Made by a program: the position numbers and the translations under genes
In this document: one piece after another, positions 1 to 5,805 of the stretch
Position numbering within the stretch: the first letter of the stretch is position 1
Layout of the letters: the number at the start of each line of letters is the position of its first letter
NCBI GenBank assembly: GCA_003218615.1
Contig: QHOD01000108.1
Coordinates: 1 to 6,578, forward strand
DNA length: 6,578 bases
Direction: 5' to 3'
DNA from: Verrucomicrobiota bacterium
GTDB taxonomy: Bacteria > Verrucomicrobiota > Verrucomicrobiia > Chthoniobacterales > UBA10450
The notes under the pieces: model-generated
What the model saw: the letters and a program-made list of their open reading frames with translations, nothing else
Told to the model about the DNA's origin: nothing
Database searches by the model: none

Positions 1-1
1 A

Positions 2-490
2 AAATTTCGTGATGGCGAAACTATCGTGGTCGAGCCGTTTCGGGTGAGATCATTCCCTCTCGTCAAGGATCTGGTGATCGATCGAAGCGCACTGGATCGC
101 ATTGTGCAGGCCGGGGGATTCATCTCTGCCCGGGCAGGCTCGGCGCCAGAAGCGAACTCGACCCCAATTCCGAAACACGATGCCGATCTGGCAATGGAAG
201 CTGCGGCCTGCATCGGCTGTGGCGCGTGCGCAGCCGCCTGTCCGAATGGGTCGGCCATGCTGTTCACTGCGGCAAAGGTCTCACACCTGTCGCTGCTGCC
301 TCAGGGAAAACCTGAACGCGTCACACGCGCTTTGAAAATGGTGCAAATCATGGATGCGGAAGGCTTCGGTAATTGCACCAACACTTACGAATGCGAAGCG
401 GTTTGTCCCGCCGAGATCAGCGCCAGTTTTATCGCAAAATTGAATCGCGAATACGCGCACGCTATACTGCAACGCGGCACCGGCGAATAA
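2..490 (+). CDS. sdhB: Succinate dehydrogenase/fumarate reductase iron-sulfur subunit (5'-truncated by window)
   Basis: This subunit passes electrons from the flavoprotein SdhA/FrdA to quinone through three Fe-S clusters at the inner membrane. The reading frame is open from base 2, so the gene begins upstream. Here 162 residues remain of a family that is usually about 240-260, and the N-terminal 2Fe-2S domain cysteines lie outside. Visible are CIGCGACAAACP (about residues 70-81 of the fragment; cysteines 70, 73, 76, 80) and CTNTYECEAVCP (cysteines 125, 131, 135), the standard ligand pattern for the 4Fe-4S and 3Fe-4S clusters. The stretches AMLFTAAKVSHL, LLPQGKPER and GFGNCTNTYECEAVCP are typical of the Bacteroidota/Verrucomicrobiota-type subunit rather than the E. 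coli type. The V at base 26 is internal, not a start. The gene ends TAA, 19 bases before the end of the convergent ispE. The sdhC and sdhA genes are probably upstream (inference). Confidence 0.95.
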   Translation, partial: KFRDGETIVVEPFRVRSFPLVKDLVIDRSALDRIVQAGGFISARAGSAPEANSTPIPKHDADLAMEAAACIGCGACAAACPNGSAMLFTAAKVSHLSLLPQGKPERVTRALKMVQIMDAEGFGNCTNTYECEAVCPAEISASFIAKLNREYAHAILQRGTGE

Positions 491-509
491 TTCCGCGTCT
501 GTTCGCGTA

Positions 510-1352
510 TTAGACCGTCTCGCAAGCGCAGGTCCACAGCTCTGGGTCGAGCTCCGCTTTCCCGCGCTTCGCAACAACATCGACATCTGCCTTCGGGCGC
601 ATGACCGTGAAAACCGTTGAACCGGAACCGGACATCAGCGCGGCGCCGACTTCCGGTTGCTTGAGCAACCACATTTTTAATTCCGCGAGGAAGACAAATT
701 TTTCGAAGACCGGGCGCTCGAGATCGTTCACAAAAGATTGGCCGGCGAATTCCTGGGTTGCGTACCAGACTCTCGGAATTTCTCGCGAATCCTGCCAGCG
801 CGAGTAAGCCCATGCTGTTGAAACCGCAAAAGCCGGTTTCAATAACAAGATGGACAACCCGCCCAAGTCGGGCTGCAACTTCATCGGCGTGACCTGTTCG
901 CCGCGTCCTTTGCATATCGCGGCTGATTCGAAAATGAAAAATGGAACGTCTGATCCGATTGTCTCGCCCATTTTCGCAAGCGCTTCACGCGGCAATTTCG
1001 TTTCAAACAATTCGTTCAGCGCGAGCAGAGCCGAAGCCGCGTCGCTGCTTCCACCACCCAAACCCGCGCCGTGCGGAATCTTCTTTTTGAGGCCGATTGA
1101 AACCCCCGGCGTTAACTTGGTCGTCTCAAAAAACAGATTCGCCGCGCGAACAACGAGATTGTCGTCCCCTTTCGGCACCGACGGATCATCGCAGTGAAAC
1201 TCAATTCCGCTGCTGCTGTCGCGCTTGCCGACGGTAATTTCGTCACAAAGGGTTATCGGCGCGATGAGCGTCTCGATTTCGTGGAAGCCGTCTTCGCGGC
1301 GATTCAGAATCTTCAGCGAAAGATTAATCTTCGCAGGCGCGAAAACTTGCAT
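510..1352 (-). CDS. ispE: 4-diphosphocytidyl-2-C-methyl-D-erythritol kinase
   Basis: Cytoplasmic GHMP-family kinase that phosphorylates the 2-hydroxyl of CDP-methylerythritol with ATP, a middle step of the MEP pathway to IPP and DMAPP. With the ATG at 1352 it has 280 residues, normal for the family. Visible motifs are the N-terminal APAKINLSL with the conserved Lys8, the ATP-binding glycine loop PHGAGLGGGSSDAAS (about 93-107), IGSDVPFF with the catalytic Asp at about 135, and the C-terminal GHMP motif LMSGSGSTVF. An in-frame TTG three codons upstream (1361) is an alternative start; the ATG is preferred because homologs begin just before the PAK motif. No clear Shine-Dalgarno sequence is seen. 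It is convergent with sdhB and divergent from pyrF, and its upstream region is almost filled by the repeat at 1370-1480. The neighbouring polyprenyl synthase uses the end products of this pathway. Confidence 0.96.
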   Translation of the reverse strand: MQVFAPAKINLSLKILNRREDGFHEIETLIAPITLCDEITVGKRDSSSGIEFHCDDPSVPKGDDNLVVRAANLFFETTKLTPGVSIGLKKKIPHGAGLGGGSSDAASALLALNELFETKLPREALAKMGETIGSDVPFFIFESAAICKGRGEQVTPMKLQPDLGGLSILLLKPAFAVSTAWAYSRWQDSREIPRVWYATQEFAGQSFVNDLERPVFEKFVFLAELKMWLLKQPEVGAALMSGSGSTVFTVMRPKADVDVVAKRGKAELDPELWTCACETV

Positions 1353-1369
1353 AGCTTGCAATTTGTTCT

Positions 1370-1480
1370 GTCATTCCAAGCGAAGTCGAGGAATCTCTTA
1401 CCGTCGGTCGGCAATATTGAGAGATGTCTCCAGCCTTCGCGTAAAGCTACGGGTTGGCAGGCGACTCCGCTCGACATGAC
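1370..1480. repeat. Inverted-repeat element, copy 1 (GTCAT...ATGAC family), with nested hairpin unit
   Basis: The left arm is 1370-1398 and the right arm is split into 1420-1430 and 1462-1480. The outer edges are GTCATTCC and CATGAC, and the arms carry AGCGAAGTCGAGG and CGACTCCGCTCGA. Read as the reverse complement, the right arm matches the left at most positions once the 31 bases at 1431-1461 are removed. The element starts 18 bases upstream of the ispE ATG and ends 15 bases before the pyrF ATG, so it occupies most of the divergent intergenic region. The same element occurs in reverse orientation at 2191-2274. It encodes nothing recognisable and looks like a non-autonomous, REP- or MITE-like dispersed repeat. 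Similar sequences are common in several bacterial phyla, from memory only. Confidence 0.85.
1430..1461. repeat. Nested hairpin unit inside repeat copy 1
   Basis: About 31 bases interrupt the right arm of the element and are absent at the matching place in the second copy (2211-2212). They fold as an outer stem CCAGCC (1430-1435) with GGTTGG (1452-1457, one G-T pair) and an inner stem CGTA (1440-1443) with TACG (1448-1451) around the loop AAGC. This reads as an insertion of a smaller palindromic unit into the larger one. The alternative is that copy 2 lost it by deletion. Confidence 0.6.
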
Positions 1481-1495
1481 AGATTGGACGTAGGA

Positions 1496-2188
1496 ATGAC
1501 AAAGGTATCCGATAAAATCATCGTCGCGCTTGACGTGGCGACGAAAGAAAGGGCGCTCGATCTCGTTGAGCAACTGCACGACCAAATTTCGTTTTTCAAA
1601 ATCGGCTTGCAACTTTACACAGCCGAAGGTCCGGAAATCGTGCGCGCGGTTTTGTCCACCGGCGCTAAAGTCTGGCTCGATATCAAGCTGCACGATATTC
1701 CAAACACGGTCGCAAGAGCAGTCGAATCCGCGAACCGTCTTGGTGCGCACATGCTCACCATTCATTTGAGCGGTGGGAGCGAAATGATCTGCGCCGCGAC
1801 TGCGGCTCGCGCAAATAACATGACGATCCTGGGTGTGACTGTTTTGACAAGCGCGACGGAACAAACGCTGAGCGAAATTGGAATCTCCGACAAAGTGGAG
1901 AATCAGGTTTTGCGCCTGGCCAAATTAGGTGTCGAAGCAAAAATCGATGGAATCGTGGCTAGTCCCCATGAAATCAAAATATTACGGGCGGAATTCGGCG
2001 ACAAAATCAGAATCGCGGTTCAGGGAATTCGTCCGATATGGGCCGAGCCGGGCGATCAAAAACGATTCATGACGCCGTGCCAGGCAATCGCAGCAGGCGC
2101 AGATTATATCGGCATTGGCCGGCCGATCACCGCGCATCCAAATCCACGTGAAGCTGTCGCCAAAATTTTGGACGAGCTTCACACCTGA
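1496..2188 (+). CDS. pyrF: Orotidine 5'-phosphate decarboxylase
   Basis: Catalyses the last step of de novo UMP synthesis, the decarboxylation of OMP, in the cytoplasm. It has 230 residues, the usual size for the bacterial subtype I enzyme. The TIM-barrel landmarks are present in order: IIVALD (8-13), FFKIGLQLY with Lys35, the catalytic signature LDIKLHDIPNT (61-71; Asp62, Lys64, Asp67), TVLTSA, GIVASP, GIRP (177-180) and the phosphate-binding IGRPIT (207-212). The motif before GIRP is VQ, where TP is more usual; the active-site residues are intact. ATG 1496 is chosen because it directly precedes the conserved N-terminus. The frame stays open upstream to TTG 1454, but that stretch is repeat-derived. 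A weak GGA lies 7 bases before the ATG. The gene is bracketed by two inverted copies of the same repeat: one ends 15 bases before its start and the other begins 2 bases after its stop. Confidence 0.96.
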   Translation: MTKVSDKIIVALDVATKERALDLVEQLHDQISFFKIGLQLYTAEGPEIVRAVLSTGAKVWLDIKLHDIPNTVARAVESANRLGAHMLTIHLSGGSEMICAATAARANNMTILGVTVLTSATEQTLSEIGISDKVENQVLRLAKLGVEAKIDGIVASPHEIKILRAEFGDKIRIAVQGIRPIWAEPGDQKRFMTPCQAIAAGADYIGIGRPITAHPNPREAVAKILDELHT

Positions 2189-2190
2189 TT

Positions 2191-2274
2191 GTCATGTCGA
2201 GCGGAGTCGAGACATCTCTCGATATTTTCAACTCCAAACGAAGTCAGAGATCCCTCGACTTCGCTCGGAATGAC
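2191..2274. repeat. Inverted-repeat element, copy 2 (reverse orientation relative to copy 1)
   Basis: The arms at 2191-2219 and 2246-2274 are 29 bases each and match in 24 of 29 positions as an inverted repeat, around a 26-base core. The left arm (TCGAGCGGAGTCGAGACA variant) corresponds to the right arm of copy 1, and the right arm (CCTCGACTTCGCTCGGAA variant) to the left arm of copy 1. Copy 2 is therefore the reverse complement of copy 1 without the nested unit. The AATAT(T/C)G just inside the core is also shared. It begins 2 bases after the pyrF stop and is read through in frame by the next gene. Confidence 0.87.
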
Positions 2275-2298
2275 GGGCATGAAGATACAACGTCACGC

Positions 2299-2973
2299 CT
2301 GTTCTCTTCACTACATATCTATCACGACAACTCGCCACACTCGGCGGCGATGAATATGGCCATCGACGAAGCATTGCTCGAGCATGCTACGGTCGCGTCG
2401 ATCCGGTTCTACAGATGGCACTCCCCTGCTCTTTCATTTGGGTATTTTGGAAGATTTGCCGACGTCGGTCGTTATGCTGCGGAGCGCGAGTTAGTTCGTC
2501 GATGGACCGGCGGTGGAACAGTCTTTCACGGAAACGACCTGACATATTCCATTGTAATTCCCGCGAATGATGCAGCCTTTGCCGAATCGTCGATGTCGAT
2601 CTATGAGAAGATTCATCGCGCTTTACGCGAAGCTTTGATCGGGATGGGTGGGCGCGCGCAACTTGCGACTCCGAATTCGGTGGTTACAGACCGGCGCTAC
2701 AGCGAGGGCGCGTGTTTTGCTAATCCGGTGCGCGCGGATGTGATGGTGAACGGATGCAAAGTCGCAGGCGCAGCACAACGCCGAACCCGCGCCGGTTTGC
2801 TGCATCAGGGCAGCATACAAGGCGTCAACTTCGGTAATGGACTTCCAGAGCGATTTGCAAAGGAGTTGTCGAAGAATTGCGGCGAAAAAAAGATCGACAA
2901 CGAACTCTTGGAACGGGCGAGAGAAATTGCTGGGAAAAAGTACGCCACCCAAGATTGGTTGCAGCGGCGATAA
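2299..2973 (+). CDS. Lipoate-protein ligase / LipM-like octanoyltransferase family protein (start uncertain)
   Basis: Member of the biotin/lipoate A/B protein ligase fold, which attaches lipoyl or octanoyl groups to the E2 and GcvH lipoyl domains. Visible are an N-terminal HSAAMNMAIDEALLEH, RFYRWHSPALSFGYFG, the ligase signature RRWTGGGTVFHGNDLTYS, and VNGCKVAGAAQRR with the catalytic Lys. The segment GACFANPVRADV places a Cys where LipM octanoyltransferases carry their active-site Cys. There is no C-terminal LplA accessory domain, so LipM-like transfer is as likely as ATP-dependent ligation. The start is unresolved. The longest frame opens at ATG 2194 (259 residues) but its first 27 or so codons are repeat 2191-2274. 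ATG 2350 (207 residues) would remove the first conserved strand. The rare CTG at 2299 (224 residues) best fits family length and is given here as a placeholder. ATG 2279 is in another frame. No start has a good Shine-Dalgarno sequence. Confidence 0.85.
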   Translation: MFSSLHIYHDNSPHSAAMNMAIDEALLEHATVASIRFYRWHSPALSFGYFGRFADVGRYAAERELVRRWTGGGTVFHGNDLTYSIVIPANDAAFAESSMSIYEKIHRALREALIGMGGRAQLATPNSVVTDRRYSEGACFANPVRADVMVNGCKVAGAAQRRTRAGLLHQGSIQGVNFGNGLPERFAKELSKNCGEKKIDNELLERAREIAGKKYATQDWLQRR

Positions 2974-3107
2974 ATTGTAGGGCGGCTGTGTCAGCCGCCA
3001 TTTCATTCGGCGTTTCACAGAATGGAGCCGGCGGGAGCCGAGCGACATAGACGGGAAGGTCAACAGACTGAGTCAAGCGGGAGCGAACGAGTCAAACGCC
3101 CTACAAT
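2974..3107. repeat. MITE-like element with 11-bp perfect terminal inverted repeats
   Basis: ATTGTAGGGCG at 2974-2984 is perfectly inverted as CGCCCTACAAT at 3097-3107, so the whole element is about 134 bases. It starts on the base after the stop codon of the lipoate-ligase-family gene and fills most of the 161-base gap to the next gene. Next to the left edge lies a perfect 8-bp hairpin (2981-2999). The interior contains two related GCGGGAGC(C)GA segments (about 3032 and 3078) and no credible ORF. The right end leaves TACAATATAT, which resembles a -10 box, 28 bases before the next start; this may be chance. No target-site duplication is evident. No transposase is present, so any mobility would be in trans. 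Confidence 0.75.
2981..2999. other. Hairpin directly after the lipoate-ligase-family gene
   Basis: GGCGGCTG, loop TGT, CAGCCGCC: a perfect 8-bp GC-rich stem beginning 8 bases after the stop codon. It is part of the left end of the 2974-3107 element. It could slow or end transcription or protect the 3' end of the mRNA, but no T-run follows it, so it is not a standard intrinsic terminator. Confidence 0.6.
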
Positions 3108-3134
3108 ATATTTGTCCATTCCCATGATGTTGTT

Positions 3135-4214
3135 TTGACAACCCGCAATGCGCCTCTCTATTCTGCGCTTGTGGACGTCTTTGCACGCTCAGGCGCGGGC
3201 TCGACTCGCATTACCGCAGCCGCTCTTTCTCCGGGTCCGCTGGCTCAAGTAGCGCAGCTGGTCCAGCCGCATCTCGAAGAGGTCGAAAGAAGGATCGTCC
3301 AGCAAGTGGCAGCTTTCGATCCCGAGATTGAAGGTTATGTGACATATGCCATTGGTGGACGCGGGAAGCGTTTACGCCCGCTCCTTGCTCTCCTGGCCGG
3401 CGGCGCGACCGGCAAAATTAACTCGGGACATGTCGATCTTGCTGTGATCGTGGAACTGATTCACATCGCCACTCTCGTTCATGACGACATTATGGACGAG
3501 GCAGAACGCCGTCGGGGCCAGCCCACCATGAACGCGCGCTGGGGCAATTCGCTTAGCGTTCTTTTGGGCGATTGCCTCTTCGCGCACGCTCTGAATCTGT
3601 CCACAAATTTTGAAAATACGGATATCAGTCGTGCAATTGCGGTAGCGGCCCGTGAAATCTGTTCGGGAGAAATGATTCAGACCCAGCGCCGTTTTGATCT
3701 GAAACTCCAGGTCGAAGATTATTTGCGGATCGTAGAGAAGAAAACCGGATCTCTTTTTGCCGCCGCGGCGGAATTGGCCGCGCTCATCAGCGAGGCCGAT
3801 GCGAGCATGATCGAAACACTCAAGAATTTCGGAGTTCAAGTCGGGACCGCTTATCAGATTTACGATGATTGCCTCGATCTCGCCGGCAACGAGCGCGTCA
3901 CCGGCAAAACGCTGGGCACAGACCTGCGCAAGGGTAAGTTCACGCTTCCGGTCCTGATTTTCCTGCGCTCGGCGTCCGAGTTTGAACGGGAACGTTGTTG
4001 CCAGCTCGTGCTGGAGGAACGCATGGAAGAGATGACCGAGCTTCTGAGGATCGGCGCGACGAACGGTGCGCTCAATGAATCTATCGCGGCTGGCAGCGAC
4101 TTAATTCGCGAAGCGCAAGCCACCCTGGATGGAATCGCGCTAAATTCATACGCAGATGCACTCTTCGCTCTTGGCGATGCATTGCGTGAAATGTTCGATC
4201 AACTTCGCGTCTGA
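3135..4214 (+). CDS. ispB: Long-chain all-trans polyprenyl diphosphate synthase
   Basis: Condenses IPP units onto an allylic diphosphate to make the side chain of menaquinone or ubiquinone; cytoplasmic. It has 359 residues from TTG 3135. Seen in order are GGRGKRLRPLLALL (74-87), the first Asp-rich motif LVHDDIMDEAERRRG (DDIMD 117-121), the KKTGSLF region (202-208), and the second Asp-rich motif YQIYDDCLD (240-248) followed by GKTLGTDLRKGKFTLP. The residue five before the first Asp motif is Ala112 and there is no aromatic at -4 or -5. This matches octaprenyl-type synthases such as E. coli IspB and argues for a long product; the exact chain length cannot be told. The symbol is given on that basis. 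The N-terminus extends about 25 residues beyond E. coli IspB. GTG 3171 is an alternative start; two ATGs at 3124 and 3127 are in a frame that stops at once. No clear Shine-Dalgarno sequence is seen. Confidence 0.93.
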   Translation: MTTRNAPLYSALVDVFARSGAGSTRITAAALSPGPLAQVAQLVQPHLEEVERRIVQQVAAFDPEIEGYVTYAIGGRGKRLRPLLALLAGGATGKINSGHVDLAVIVELIHIATLVHDDIMDEAERRRGQPTMNARWGNSLSVLLGDCLFAHALNLSTNFENTDISRAIAVAAREICSGEMIQTQRRFDLKLQVEDYLRIVEKKTGSLFAAAAELAALISEADASMIETLKNFGVQVGTAYQIYDDCLDLAGNERVTGKTLGTDLRKGKFTLPVLIFLRSASEFERERCCQLVLEERMEEMTELLRIGATNGALNESIAAGSDLIREAQATLDGIALNSYADALFALGDALREMFDQLRV

Positions 4215-4245
4215 TATCGCGATACTAAGGGCGCTCCGACATTAA

Positions 4246-4941
4246 ATGCCGCAGCTTAAAATCCGTGAGATGCCGCAGGAAGAGCGGCCGCGCGAGAAAC
4301 TTGCCGCTCACGGCGCGTCAGCCCTCACCGATCCAGAGTTGATCGCAATCTTGCTGCGCACCGGAGTTCCGGGAGCAAATGCGATTGAGGTCGCACGAAA
4401 GTTGCTAAACGATTACGGCTCGCTTGGGGAATTGAGCCGATGCACGGTTGACGAGCTATCCAGGATGCGCGGCGTCGGTTTTGCCAAAGCCGTGCAACTC
4501 GTCGCTGCTTTCGGGCTCGGTCAGCGGCTCGCGCGAGAAACGTTATCCAAGCAAAAAATCGATTCGCCCGAACTGGTGAACGAACTGGTCGGTCCAGAGA
4601 TGCGCCGGCTGCGCAAAGAATCGCTCCGGGTGATTTTGCTCGATACGCGTTATCATTTGATTCGAGTCGAGGAGGTCTCGATTGGGAGCGTGAACGAAAG
4701 TATCGCGCATCCGCGCGACGTGTTTCGGCCCGCACTCGTCTCTTCGGCTTATGCCGTGATTGTCGTGCACAATCATCCTTCCGGCGACGCGTCACCGAGC
4801 CAGACGGACCACAGTCTGACGAGACGTTTGGCCGAAGCCGCGGAACTGTTGCAAATCAAACTGCTCGACCACATCATCATTGGCGCGCCTTCGGAGGGAA
4901 GTTCCGGCTACTTCAGCTTCAAAGAAGCAGGCGTGCTGTGA
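4246..4941 (+). CDS. radC: RadC family JAB/MPN domain protein
   Basis: It has 231 residues, close to E. coli RadC (about 222). The N-terminal half starts with the family-typical IREMPQEERPREKLAAHGASAL and has a helix-hairpin-helix-like segment, LSRMRGVGFAKAVQL (about 71-85), of the kind that binds DNA. The C-terminal JAB/JAMM metalloprotease-like domain carries NESIAHPRDVF and the metal motif HNHPSGDASPSQTD (His175, His177, Asp188). All metal ligands are intact. The historical link to DNA repair in E. coli has been withdrawn, and the real function of the family is not established. ATG 4246 is well supported by the family start; an AAGGG lies rather far upstream. Its TGA overlaps the GTG start of lpxA (GTGA), so the two are probably co-transcribed and translationally coupled. 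The gap from the polyprenyl synthase is 31 bases. Confidence 0.95.
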   Translation: MPQLKIREMPQEERPREKLAAHGASALTDPELIAILLRTGVPGANAIEVARKLLNDYGSLGELSRCTVDELSRMRGVGFAKAVQLVAAFGLGQRLARETLSKQKIDSPELVNELVGPEMRRLRKESLRVILLDTRYHLIRVEEVSIGSVNESIAHPRDVFRPALVSSAYAVIVVHNHPSGDASPSQTDHSLTRRLAEAAELLQIKLLDHIIIGAPSEGSSGYFSFKEAGVL

Positions 4942-5732
4942 AAATTCATCCGACAGCTCTTGTCGATCCAGACGCGAAAATCGGCGCCGGCGTTGAGATC
5001 GGTCCGTTTTCTATCATTGGACCACAGGCAGTGATTGGTGAGAGGACGATCGTGCAATCGCATGTCGTGATCGAAGGAGATGTGACGATCGGCGGTGGCA
5101 ATTTCATCGGACACGGCGCGATTATCGGCGCTCCACCGCAGGATGCTTCGTTCTCGCCGGAACGAAAAACCAAAGTCGAGATCGGAAACGACAACCTGAT
5201 TCGTGAATACTGCACGATCCATCGCGGCAGCCCGGAGGGTAGCGTTACAAAAATCGGCAACAAAAATTTCCTGATGGCGGGAGCGCACGTAGGCCACAAT
5301 TGCCTCATCGGAAACAACGTCGTGATCGCCAACAATTGTTTGTTAGCTGGTCACGTTTCCGTGGACGATGGGGCGTTTCTCGGCGGCGGATCGACATTTC
5401 ACCAGCACATGCACGTCGGACGCCTGGTGATGGTGCAGGGTAGTTCCGCCTTTGGGAAGGATCTGCCGCCGTTCGTTATCGCCGCCGAGCGCAATTCGGT
5501 TTTTGGAATCAACGTCATCGGTTTGAAGCGGGCCGGTTTTAGCGTGCAAGATCGCGATGAAATCAAAACCGCATTCAAACTGCTTTACACGAGTGGATTG
5601 AATATTTCACAGGCGCTGGAGAAAGGGGCGGCGCTTAATCTTGGCGCACCCGCTCGCGAGTTTCTCGATTTCGTCGTAAACGCGAAAAAGCGCGGGATCT
5701 GTCCGCTCAAACGCGGCGCAGACGAGCTGTAG
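4938..5732 (+). CDS. lpxA: UDP-N-acetylglucosamine O-acyltransferase (LpxA)
   Basis: First step of lipid A synthesis: transfers a 3-hydroxyacyl chain from ACP to the 3-OH of UDP-GlcNAc in the cytoplasm, as a homotrimer. It has 264 residues, like E. coli LpxA (262). About 190 residues of hexapeptide repeats (left-handed beta helix) are followed by a helical C-terminus containing GLKRAGFS. Aligned by eye to E. coli, the catalytic His125 is His120 in AHVGHNCLIGNN; His122, His144, Gln161 and Asp74 correspond to His117, His139, Gln156 and Asp69. The acyl-chain ruler Gly173 corresponds to Gly168 in MVQGSS, as in enzymes that take longer chains. The start is GTG 4938, overlapping the radC stop by 4 bases; the protein begins MKIHPTALVDP as family members do. 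The usual partners lpxD, fabZ and lpxB are not adjacent. The TAG stop lies inside an arm of the repeat at 5726-5805. Confidence 0.97.
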   Translation: MKIHPTALVDPDAKIGAGVEIGPFSIIGPQAVIGERTIVQSHVVIEGDVTIGGGNFIGHGAIIGAPPQDASFSPERKTKVEIGNDNLIREYCTIHRGSPEGSVTKIGNKNFLMAGAHVGHNCLIGNNVVIANNCLLAGHVSVDDGAFLGGGSTFHQHMHVGRLVMVQGSSAFGKDLPPFVIAAERNSVFGINVIGLKRAGFSVQDRDEIKTAFKLLYTSGLNISQALEKGAALNLGAPAREFLDFVVNAKKRGICPLKRGADEL

Positions 5733-5805
5733 CCGCTTCGCTAAGCGCCGCGCTGATGTGTTTGCAACCCGCGCGCCACGCGTCTCACAGAGACGCGGCT
5801 ACAGC
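5726..5805. repeat. Inverted-repeat element between convergent lpxA and pgeF, contributing both stop codons
   Basis: GCTGTAGCCGC at 5726-5736 is perfectly inverted as GCGGCTACAGC at 5795-5805. The lpxA TAG (5730-5732) and the pgeF TAG (5801-5799 on the minus strand) are the same TAG of the TGTAG motif in each arm. Two smaller hairpins lie inside: CGCTT-CGCT-AAGCG (5734-5747) and the 8-bp one at 5779-5797. The 66 bases between the two stops hold nothing else. The architecture resembles the element at 2974-3107: TGTAG edge, then an 8-bp stem with a TGT loop. Confidence 0.78.
5779..5797. terminator. Possible bidirectional terminator hairpin between lpxA and pgeF
   Basis: CGCGTCTC, loop ACA, GAGACGCG: a perfect 8-bp stem between two convergent genes, symmetric enough to form in either transcript. 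No T-run follows on either strand, so it is not a classical intrinsic terminator. A role in ending or stabilising the two facing mRNAs is inferred from position only. Confidence 0.4.

Noticed and set aside
450..511. AATACGCG (450-457) and CGCGTATT (504-511) as a terminator at the sdhB/ispE junction
   Set aside because: Only 8 bp with a 46-base loop, no T-run, and largely inside coding sequence; too weak to call.
385..915. Minus-strand open frames of 101 and 176 residues overlapping the sdhB end and ispE
   Set aside because: They overlap well-supported sdhB and ispE in other frames, have shuffled-looking composition and contain no family motif.
1454..1495. Extended pyrF start at TTG 1454
   Set aside because: The extra 14 residues are encoded by the repeat end and precede the conserved N-terminus; ATG 1496 fits the family.
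3372..3839. 155-residue minus-strand frame inside the polyprenyl synthase gene
   Set aside because: It is antisense to a gene with both Asp-rich motifs intact and shows no recognisable domain.
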